A DNA stretch of 64,000 nt, from positions 1 to 64,000 of the forward strand of contig NZ_AFPB01000142.1 in NCBI RefSeq assembly GCF_000218485.1. The letters run 5' to 3'. The position numbers were made by a program, and so were the translations under genes. Each line of letters starts with the position of its first letter. The stretch's first letter is position 1. This DNA comes from Aquimarina agarivorans. GTDB taxonomy: Bacteria > Bacteroidota > Bacteroidia > Flavobacteriales > Flavobacteriaceae. Under the pieces are notes generated by a model that saw only the letters and a program-made list of their open reading frames with translations, ran no database searches and had not been told where the DNA came from. This document shows, in pieces, positions 18,256 through 25,543 of the stretch.

Positions 18256-18836
18256 ATATTATTAATAAATTTCATAATTGGAGAAGAAAAAAACGCTGGA
18301 ATACGCAATACAAAAATGGCCGTTGGGATAATTTAAGAGGCAAAATCGAAATTGAACGCTACAAAACTATTGTTGATATTTGTAAAAATTACGCAAAGCC
18401 AAATCCAAGTATTATAGCTATGGGATGCGGCGAAGGTATTTTACTTGATCACTTACAAAGTATGCCTTACAGTGATTTTTTAGGCATGGATTTTTCAGAA
18501 GTATGCATTGCAACTGCCAAACAAAAGACACACCCAAATTCTGAATTTATATGTGCCGATATCCACACGTTTGTTCCTAAAAAAACTTATGACGTTATTG
18601 TTTACAACGAAGTATTTTACTATGTACAGGCAGCGGAAAGACAGCAAGTGCTTAATACTGCTCTTGATCACCTCTCGGAAAAGGGTATTATTATAGTATC
18701 AATGTTTAGAGACGGTAAAGGAGCCTGGACTTTTTTTGAAAATCCAAAACTACAAGAGGTGCAATCCGTAACGATTGAAAACGATGAAAAAGAAAACATG
18801 TATTGGAAAATAGCTACTTACACTAAAAAAAAGTAA
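18252..18836 (+). CDS. Class I SAM-dependent methyltransferase
   Basis: Motif I reads IIAMGCGEGILLDHL (about 55-69), close to the consensus (LDLGCGxG) but with Met in place of the usual Leu/Val before GCG. LGMDFSEVCIATAK (about 77-90) is motif II and the YNEVFYYV stretch follows motif IV. The substrate is unknown. The 4-bp overlap with the GT9 gene and its position in the glycosyltransferase locus make a sugar or lipid acceptor plausible. The basic N-terminus (NWRRKKRW) could associate with the membrane. Confidence 0.8.
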   Translation: MNIINKFHNWRRKKRWNTQYKNGRWDNLRGKIEIERYKTIVDICKNYAKPNPSIIAMGCGEGILLDHLQSMPYSDFLGMDFSEVCIATAKQKTHPNSEFICADIHTFVPKKTYDVIVYNEVFYYVQAAERQQVLNTALDHLSEKGIIIVSMFRDGKGAWTFFENPKLQEVQSVTIENDEKENMYWKIATYTKKK

Positions 18837-18910
18837 CATCACTTGTGTTATACCCCTAAAAAAAAGTTATAAATCCAGGTGGACACGTAATAATTAAAAT
18901 GATGTACAAA

Positions 18911-19747
18911 TTAATTGCTTTCCTTTTCTAGCTTTTCAATTCCATACCTAGTTTTAATCACTTTATGATCTTTAGTATGTTTTCTGATAGCTAAATTTCT
19001 ATCCAAAGATTCCTTTGTTTTATATCCTCGCGGATGATCCAAATGCAAACAAATTGCTTTGTACCTAATTTGTTTAGTTTTTATGCCATAATTTACCAAC
19101 CGCTCTCCCAACTCGCGGTCAGGTCCACCGTACTGCATACGCTCATCATAACCATTTATTGCAATTAAATCTGCTTTCCATGCCGAAGAATTGCAATTAT
19201 TAAAGGTAGCACCAGTAGGAGTTACCACATCTAAAAAATTAGCTAACGTATCACCTACGCTTAATTTCAATTCTTGTTTTTTGCCTAATTGCCCTTTACT
19301 TTTTAACCACTTTACATTAAAACAATTGCCTTGTTCAATATCGCTTGGGGTAATGGCTTGGCTTGAAGGCATGTCTAACTTGCAGTAACCTCCAGATAAA
19401 AAATAGCCCTTTTCAGCATATTTTGCGTGAGTTGAAACAAAATCAGGTCTAGCAATACAATCCCCATCCGTCATTAAAATGTACTCAAAAGCTGCTTCAG
19501 TAATAGCAATATTTAATATGCGCTGCCTTCGGTAGCCTTGGTCTTCATGCCAAATGTGCCTTAAATTTACAGGGTAATCTACTTTAAAAGCATCAATTAA
19601 TTCCTTGGTACTTTCTTTAGATCCATCATCGGCTACTATTACCTCAAAATTAATATAATCCTGATACTTGTAGCTTTCCAAAACATTACGCAACCATGTT
19701 TCAGAATTATAAGTACTTACTATTACGGATATTGATATTTGACTCAT
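18911..19747 (-). CDS. Glycosyltransferase family 2, catalytically complete
   Basis: The GT-A fold is clear: ISVIVSTYNSETWL at the N-terminus, VADDGSKEST (about 39-48), the metal-binding DxD in MTDGDCIARPDF (about 92-103), and the C-terminal GGPDRELGERL (about 206-216) that carries the catalytic base. It is similar in layout to the Bacteroidota GT2 group that builds galactose/rhamnose-type polymers, but the donor and acceptor are not readable. A diverged paralogue that has lost the DxD lies immediately upstream (19760-20367), 12 bp away on the same strand. Confidence 0.85.
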   Translation of the reverse strand: MSQISISVIVSTYNSETWLRNVLESYKYQDYINFEVIVADDGSKESTKELIDAFKVDYPVNLRHIWHEDQGYRRQRILNIAITEAAFEYILMTDGDCIARPDFVSTHAKYAEKGYFLSGGYCKLDMPSSQAITPSDIEQGNCFNVKWLKSKGQLGKKQELKLSVGDTLANFLDVVTPTGATFNNCNSSAWKADLIAINGYDERMQYGGPDRELGERLVNYGIKTKQIRYKAICLHLDHPRGYKTKESLDRNLAIRKHTKDHKVIKTRYGIEKLEKESN

Positions 19748-19759
19748 TTTTATACTTTT

Positions 19760-20367
19760 TTACGATGCTAATAAATAGATACATATGTAATCGTCCATTA
19801 TTTGTTTCGTCTTTAAATTAAGTGATTTTAAGGTAGTATTTATCGTTTCTTTGGTAAATGGCAATTTTTCATTTGTTTGTATAAAATCAGCTTTCCAAAT
19901 CGAATAGTTTGCGAAATCTATCCCTTCATTTTCTTGCTTATTTTCGTTCAGTTTCAACCATTTTTTATCAAAATAAGTTTCATTATAAATATACTCCAAA
20001 CTATTTGAAGTAGGAATTTTTACTCCCGTAACAGCTTTGCAATTTCCTGTAATTTTATACCCTTCTTCCCTTAACATAATATGCTTTTCAATAAAAAATT
20101 TACTGGGTATAGCGCTTCCGCTAGAAAAGATTAAATAGGATGAAATTGTTTCTTCAAATAAAGCTTTTAATTTTATAACGCGTATTGGAAAAAAAAAGTT
20201 TTCTTATTAGCTTCCACTTCTGAGAGTATCTTATCTGAAAAGTCAGTAACAATAAGTAGCAACTCAAATTGCCTATAATTCTGGTTATTATAACCATGTA
20301 ACACATGATTTAAAATTTCAAAACTTCCTTCATAAAAAAGAACTACCGTGGTGTCTATTTTTGCCAT
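19760..20367 (-). pseudogene. Diverged GT2 paralogue lacking DxD, split by a T9 run
   Basis: Two frames (20173-20367, then the frame of 19760-20077) join into one protein of about 202 aa if a net -1 shift (or +1 base) is allowed at the A9/T9 run at 20189-20197. The joined product aligns with the GT2 next door: MAKIDTTVVLFYEGSFEIL with ISVIVSTYNSETWL, NYRQFELLLIVTD with NFEVIVADD, and SIWKADFI with SAWKADLI. Where the active enzyme has TDGDC, this protein has SSGSA, so the metal-binding acids are gone. It is either a decaying duplicate or a non-catalytic partner. The run gives T TTT TTC at the exact reading phase needed for -1 slippage. Confidence 0.7.
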
Positions 20368-20406
20368 TTCATATACAAAGATAAAGTTTTTTTATAATTT
20401 TACTTT

Positions 20407-20991
20407 ATGAAAAATCTGACTGTAATTATTCCTGCATTTAATGAAGAACACTATATTCAGGGAGCCATACACTCAGTATTATTTGCCACAAAAATAATTG
20501 TAATTGACTCCTTTAGTACGGATGATACTGTGGCTATTGCTGAATCCTTTGGCTGCGAAATTGTACAGCGTAAATTTGATAATTTTTCTAATCAAAAAAA
20601 TTACGCCTTGCAATTTGCTACTACTGAATGGGTATTATTTGTTGATGCTGATGAGCGCATACCCTATAAATTACAGCAGGAAATAAAAACTGCAATACAC
20701 TCAAACACGCATAGCGCATATAAATTAAATTTCCCACACTTTTATATGAATCGCTTTTTATACCATCATAGTGATCATGTTACGCGTTTAGTTAAGCGAA
20801 CGAATGCTCATTTTGAAGGTAGCGTACATGAAAAACTAATTATAAAAGGAACCATAGGAAAACTTAAAAACCCTGTATTACACTACACTTACAAAGGACT
20901 CATTCATTATATTAGTAAAAAGGATAGTTATGCGTGGTTTCAGGCAAAACAGCTTTTAAAAAAGAAAAAAAAGCAACTTACTTCCATTTGA
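20407..20991 (+). CDS. Glycosyltransferase family 2 (WaaE/KdtX-like), 5' part before a frame change
   Basis: This is a GT-A family 2 enzyme of the LPS-core beta-glycosyltransferase type: LTVIIPAFNEEHYIQGAI at the start, VIDSFSTDDTVAIAESFG (about 37-54), and the catalytic acidic motif LFVDADERIP (about 78-87). The reading frame closes after 194 codons in a lysine-rich stretch (A6GA8, 20958-20972). The expected conserved C-terminal region continues in the -1 frame (see 20934-21143), so the intact protein would be about 245 aa. A AAA AAG at 20967-20973 is in the exact zero frame for classical -1 frameshifting; a one-base deletion is the alternative. Confidence 0.85.
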   Translation: MKNLTVIIPAFNEEHYIQGAIHSVLFATKIIVIDSFSTDDTVAIAESFGCEIVQRKFDNFSNQKNYALQFATTEWVLFVDADERIPYKLQQEIKTAIHSNTHSAYKLNFPHFYMNRFLYHHSDHVTRLVKRTNAHFEGSVHEKLIIKGTIGKLKNPVLHYTYKGLIHYISKKDSYAWFQAKQLLKKKKKQLTSI

Positions 20992-21143
20992 TTTTCAAAC
21001 CCTTTTACCGTTTTTTTAGCAGTTACATTTTACGCAAAGGCTTTTTAGATGGTATTCCTGGACTAACAGTGGCTACTATAAATGCTTATGGGGTTTTTTC
21101 CAGATATGTAAAATTAATGCTCATTGAAAAAGACTTAAAATAA
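20934..21143 (+). CDS. C-terminal part of the same GT2, in the -1 frame
   Basis: From about 20974 this frame encodes KATYFHLIFKPFYRFFSSY and, at its end, NAYGVFSRYVKLMLIEKDLK, the usual hydrophobic/aromatic tail of KdtX-like GT2 enzymes. The same tail pattern is seen in the paralogue at 22026-22739 (HLLLKPWFTFYKLYIFKWLF, FGTFKKYIYLW), which confirms that it belongs to the upstream gene. It is not an independent gene. Its last 9 bp overlap tail-to-tail with the deacetylase. Confidence 0.75.
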   Translation: MVSGKTAFKKEKKATYFHLIFKPFYRFFSSYILRKGFLDGIPGLTVATINAYGVFSRYVKLMLIEKDLK

Positions 21144-21848
21144 CTTACTCCCCCATTTTAATTTTCGTTTAAATTTAGTTAATCCATCTTCAGCCTTTAT
21201 GTCCAAACGTTGAATTTCGAAATTGTTTTTAAAAGGAAACGAGTTTATTCTGTTACCAATACGCAAAGCATATTTTATATTATTTTGTCGCAAAATAGCA
21301 TTGAACTCCTTATTTTGATTGCCCTTTCTCGGAAATTTCCCATAAGGATATGCCAAAACGTTGCTCACATTCAAACTATTTTCTTCTATAAAATTCAAAC
21401 TTTTTTCAAAATCCAGCTCCAATTCATTAGTATTTAATAATGGGTATGCTTTATGTGCATAGGAATGTAACCCCAATTCAATTACCGATTCGTCAAATGA
21501 TTTTAATTGAGATATATCCATAATTTCCTGCTTTCCTGTACTCCAGTCGTCCTTACCATTAACATATTTAAATGGCACAAAAAAACTAGCTTTTAAACCA
21601 TATTTTTGTAATAACGGATAGGCTATAACCCATTGACTTTTATACACATCATCAAACGTGATAATTACTGATTTTTTTGGCAATACAAATGATGGCTCTC
21701 CTAAATCTTTAAAGTGAAACGTGGAGTACCCTTTCTCCTTTAAATAATTAAAGTGTGATTCCATAGTATCTTTAAATATAGTTAAACCCTTTGCATCACT
21801 TTTATTAAGTGTTACATTATGATACATTAAAATAGGAAGCTTTGCCAT
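21135..21848 (-). CDS. Polysaccharide deacetylase (NodB/CE4-type)
   Basis: CE4 enzymes remove N- or O-acetyl groups from sugars with a metal ion. The motifs are present: TFDD at 64-67 (catalytic base and metal Asp) and H128-x3-H132 (HSYAH) as metal ligands, then a YPYGK motif (about 166-170). The 237-aa protein has no signal peptide, which suits action on a cytoplasmic or membrane-side lipid-linked glycan in the surrounding LPS-type locus. The acceptor is inferred. It is convergent with the frameshifted GT2, with a 9-bp overlap. Confidence 0.85.
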   Translation of the reverse strand: MAKLPILMYHNVTLNKSDAKGLTIFKDTMESHFNYLKEKGYSTFHFKDLGEPSFVLPKKSVIITFDDVYKSQWVIAYPLLQKYGLKASFFVPFKYVNGKDDWSTGKQEIMDISQLKSFDESVIELGLHSYAHKAYPLLNTNELELDFEKSLNFIEENSLNVSNVLAYPYGKFPRKGNQNKEFNAILRQNNIKYALRIGNRINSFPFKNNFEIQRLDIKAEDGLTKFKRKLKWGSKLF

Positions 21849-22025
21849 ATTAATTAACTGATAAACACTACTACACCTTTAAATAATAACAATAGTTTCA
21901 ATTGCATTAAATATATTTCAATAATAAATTTATTTAAAAATATACTATGGGAATAAAACAAAAGTGAGTATGGAAAAAATCTTAAAATGATTACTTTTGA
22001 CACAAATATATACAACAATATATAA

Positions 22026-22739
22026 ATGGTAAGTGCATTAGTAATTTCAAACAATGAAAGCTTTAAAATTAATGAAATAAGCACTAATCTAACCTTTGCC
22101 GATGAGCTCATAATTGTGGATCATTGTGATTTTGATAATAACCAATCAAAATCGCCAGTATGTACGTTTTTGAAAAGCGAACAGCAACAAGTAGAACTGA
22201 GAATTTTAGAAGCTGTTGAATTAGCAAAACACCCTTGGATTTTTATATACTACACAAACGAACACCTCCCCGATGGTTTAAAAAAAGAAATTTTATCTAT
22301 TTCAAATTCTAATACCTCCAAAACATTTGCCATCAAAACAGACTTCATTTTTATGGGAAGAATGATACGTTTTGGTACATATAACAGGCATACATCCTGT
22401 AGGTTATTTAATAAAAAAACATGCAAAAACATACTACAAGTAAAAAGCAATTCATTTTTAAAGAATAAATTAATTGATGAAAGTTATATTGGAATTGATG
22501 AATTTAATATCCAGATAACCAAAAAAAGTATTGCAGATGCAGATGTGCTGTACAAAAAAAATAAACGTCCCACGATTTATCATTTATTGCTAAAACCATG
22601 GTTTACCTTTTACAAACTCTATATATTTAAATGGCTATTTTTACAAGGTAGAGAAGGCTTTATATTAGCATACTACATATCTTTCGGAACCTTTAAAAAG
22701 TATATCTATTTATGGGGTAAATACCGAAACTTGGATTAA
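22026..22739 (+). CDS. GT2-like protein lacking the catalytic acidic motif
   Basis: The 237-aa chain matches the GT2 at 20407-21143 along its length (LTFADELIIVDHC with VLFATKIIVIDSF; C-terminal HLLLKPWFTFYKLY with HLIFKPFYRFFSSY). Where the active enzyme has VLFVDADER, this one has IFIYYTNEH, so the Asp residues needed for metal/nucleotide binding are missing. The N-terminus (MVSALVISNNESFKINEI) has also lost the usual PxxNE pattern. It could be a decayed duplicate, but the frame is intact over 237 codons, which is more consistent with a retained non-catalytic partner. No nearby co-directional gene precedes it. Confidence 0.7.
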   Translation: MVSALVISNNESFKINEISTNLTFADELIIVDHCDFDNNQSKSPVCTFLKSEQQQVELRILEAVELAKHPWIFIYYTNEHLPDGLKKEILSISNSNTSKTFAIKTDFIFMGRMIRFGTYNRHTSCRLFNKKTCKNILQVKSNSFLKNKLIDESYIGIDEFNIQITKKSIADADVLYKKNKRPTIYHLLLKPWFTFYKLYIFKWLFLQGREGFILAYYISFGTFKKYIYLWGKYRNLD

Positions 22740-22826
22740 TAAAAACCAAGTACCAATATTCCATTGATTGTAAGAAATGATTACTTTTTAGTATTTTCAC
22801 CGTCAAACCCCTGAATTCTAATTATT

Positions 22827-23957
22827 ATGGACTATAATGATCTCGAAAAAGAAAATAAACGTTTAAAAGCTGAACTTAATAATCGCGATACTCGAAAAAA
22901 AGAAAAATGGGCCAAACGTGTTAGGATCACAAAAAAAATTTCAGCAAATTTTTTAGGAAGCAATTTAAAAAATGCTATTACTGATTTTTTTACTGAATTG
23001 GAAGAAAAAAGAAGTGTTTCAAAAAACACAGTTTCTGAATTGCTATCGGCTTTGTTTATGCGAATCACGCGGATTGGTGTTTTTCTTATTCTTACCTCTG
23101 TTTTGCCAACACTTTTTTTACTCATCCAAGTGTATTATTTACGTAATCAAAATCAATTAATTACTGGTCAAAATGAGCGTTTAGGGCAACAAACTAATTT
23201 ACAAGAAGCTGACAGACGGAGTTCCATGCTGTTTGTTTTAGACCAAATGATTAAAGATGTAACTACCGATGGATACAGAAATAATGGTAAAATTTCAAAG
23301 GCAAATAGTACGCGCATCATTGCAATGAGTAAAATACTTAAACCTTATAAATATTTAGATAAGGACACATTAATAACTAAGCCTGTCAGTCCTGAAAGAG
23401 GGTATTTATTAATGTCCTTACTAGAAAGCAACATTGATTTAGGTAAAATGATTGATCAAAACACCAAGCAAACCCTTGCTTCACTTTTAAATTTCGAGTA
23501 TGCGGAATTAACCAAAGCCAGTATCACTGGTATTGACTTAAAAAATTTAAATTTAAGTCATACCAGAATGGAGGAATCTAATTTTATAAAATCTTTTATT
23601 CATAAAACAAAATTTAATGAAGCCAACTTGAAAAACACCAATTTTTCAAGAACCGATATTATTGAATCTAATTTTATGAATGCTAATTTAAAAAATGCAA
23701 CTTTTAAAGGAGCTACGCTTAAAATTGTCAATTTTGAAAATTCTGATCTTACCAACACGAATTTTACAGAAGCCGATTTAATTGAAGTTAATTTTAAAAA
23801 TTCAACAATAAAAGGCGCTAAGTTTGACAACGCTTTAGTAGCTCCGAACTGGATGGATTTACAAGAAGAAAATTTGAATAGTGATAATTTTAACTATTTA
23901 GAAAATCATTATAAAATAAAAGTTCACAATAAAAAAGGAATTTTGATTGCTAAATAA
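22827..23957 (+). CDS. Membrane-anchored pentapeptide-repeat protein
   Basis: Residues 1-60 are highly charged and probably coiled-coil. One membrane segment follows (about 83-108, VFLILTSVLPTLFLLIQVYY), then a helical region (about 115-220). From about 232 to 340 comes a run of pentapeptide repeats of A(D/N)LxN/F type (for example FNEANLKNTNFSRTDIIESN), which fold as a right-handed quadrilateral beta-helix. Such repeats mediate protein binding; the specific partner is unknown. It resembles single-pass pentapeptide proteins of many bacteria. It stands alone at the edge of the glycosyltransferase locus. Confidence 0.85.
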   Translation: MDYNDLEKENKRLKAELNNRDTRKKEKWAKRVRITKKISANFLGSNLKNAITDFFTELEEKRSVSKNTVSELLSALFMRITRIGVFLILTSVLPTLFLLIQVYYLRNQNQLITGQNERLGQQTNLQEADRRSSMLFVLDQMIKDVTTDGYRNNGKISKANSTRIIAMSKILKPYKYLDKDTLITKPVSPERGYLLMSLLESNIDLGKMIDQNTKQTLASLLNFEYAELTKASITGIDLKNLNLSHTRMEESNFIKSFIHKTKFNEANLKNTNFSRTDIIESNFMNANLKNATFKGATLKIVNFENSDLTNTNFTEADLIEVNFKNSTIKGAKFDNALVAPNWMDLQEENLNSDNFNYLENHYKIKVHNKKGILIAK

Positions 23958-24089
23958 AATGTTATTTTTAAGTGGTGTTTTTGAGTTAATAAATACCATT
24001 TACTTCAAATTTCCCACTAAAATATTTTTAATGATCCCTTGAAATTAAACCCCGCTTAAATGTCAATAGAATAGCTATAAAAATGCGTA

Positions 24090-25541
24090 TCATTTTTCAG
24101 TAAACTCCATCTCTGTAGGTTTAAACTCGCTAATAGGAGCATCGCAGACTGAACAGCAATACGAATCTGGTAAATCTTCGAAAAAAGTACTTGGAGCTAT
24201 TCCGTTTTCTACATCACCTACTGATGGATCATATATTGTAAAACAATGATTGCACTGATATACCTCTAATACAATTTTTTCATCTTCTAAATTTAATGAT
24301 CCAGGCTTAATTACTTCCTGTTTTTCACTATCTAGATTTTGAAAATATATTTTAGTCAGTTCCATCAATAAATTTGGCAAATCCATTTTATCAATATCCT
24401 GAGCATAAACTACATAACTACGTGTGTTTGGATTAAAATTTATGGCATATACTACATTAAATGTTGGTCGTACCACAAAATCCGTGTTGTTGATTTCAGG
24501 CAAAGGATTTGATTCAATAACAATAGAAGTAAAATACCTATTCCTATCTTGATTTGAAGTTATGGCAAAAGTTAGTCCGTAGGTACTAATATCATTTTGA
24601 TCAAAATTTAATACTAAATTCTTTTTTAAATCAAGTGCAGCCTTATTATCAACAGGTAAATGCCAGTTCAATTCTAAAGCAGAATGCCTAACATTTATAC
24701 CATACTGACCCAATAATTTTTCAAGTGCAAGCTTATAATCTGCTTGAATACCTTTAACTATAAATGATTTCCATGGCGTTAAACATAATTTACCAATACG
24801 ATATTCAACACAAAAAGCACATAATGCCTTTAAAAAAGACATACTATACCTATTATCTCTCCAATACAAACCTAACCAATATTGATTAGTGTGCATTTTA
24901 TTCATTCCTTCGTAATAAGGAAAGGGAGAAAAATCTACGTTCAGTCTTTTTTTTATTATTTTATTATTTAAGGATGTTGTTTTATTTAGCGTTTCAAACA
25001 ACTCCTGTACAGAATTAACTGTTCTGTAAGTATCTTCGATTAATTCCGTTAAATGAGCAATATCCCAAGTATACACTAAAACAGGATAATATTCCTGATC
25101 CAAACCTGGTAATTTGGTATACAAAAACCAATAATCTTCATGCTCTGAAGCTATAAAATTAAGCTCCCCAGAAAACAATGGCACTATTTGTTGCTTTGGG
25201 TCAACTATATTTATTTTTAAATTAGGAGCATATCTAAATTCTTCTAAAATATACAAATATGTTGTTCCACGTAACCATACGGTTGAAGGAAAAATATCAA
25301 TACATACGTATGAACTCATTATATTTTGCTCCTCAGGCTTTGAAAATAAAGACAAGTCAAAATTTTCATGATCAGCTGTAATTTCCTTTTGATCGTTTTT
25401 TGTGGGAAATAAAATATCTTGTCTTGATCCAAAATGTAATGCATCTAAACCTATAGACTCCGCCATTGAAATTACTTTTTGTAATTCACCTGGCGATATA
25501 ATACCTCCCTTAACCTGTATTCTTTGTAAGTAATTTTCCAT
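24090..25541 (-). CDS. Rubredoxin-tailed protein with nitrite/sulfite-reductase-like half-domains
   Basis: The last 56 residues are a rubredoxin: C430-x2-C433 and C463-x2-C466 for one Fe(Cys)4 site. The N-terminus (QVKGGIISPGELQKV...FGSRQDILFP, 7-46) and a second stretch (YRIGKLCLTPWKSFIVKGI, 247-265) look like the ferredoxin-like half-domains of siroheme nitrite/sulfite reductases. I see no four-cysteine siroheme-[4Fe-4S] motif, so it is unlikely to be a reductase itself. The start codon is 2 bp beyond the stop of the nitrate reductase, so the two are co-expressed. An electron-transfer or assembly partner for that enzyme is the natural inference. Confidence 0.75.
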   Translation of the reverse strand: MENYLQRIQVKGGIISPGELQKVISMAESIGLDALHFGSRQDILFPTKNDQKEITADHENFDLSLFSKPEEQNIMSSYVCIDIFPSTVWLRGTTYLYILEEFRYAPNLKINIVDPKQQIVPLFSGELNFIASEHEDYWFLYTKLPGLDQEYYPVLVYTWDIAHLTELIEDTYRTVNSVQELFETLNKTTSLNNKIIKKRLNVDFSPFPYYEGMNKMHTNQYWLGLYWRDNRYSMSFLKALCAFCVEYRIGKLCLTPWKSFIVKGIQADYKLALEKLLGQYGINVRHSALELNWHLPVDNKAALDLKKNLVLNFDQNDISTYGLTFAITSNQDRNRYFTSIVIESNPLPEINNTDFVVRPTFNVVYAINFNPNTRSYVVYAQDIDKMDLPNLLMELTKIYFQNLDSEKQEVIKPGSLNLEDEKIVLEVYQCNHCFTIYDPSVGDVENGIAPSTFFEDLPDSYCCSVCDAPISEFKPTEMEFTEK

Positions 25542-25543
25542 AA

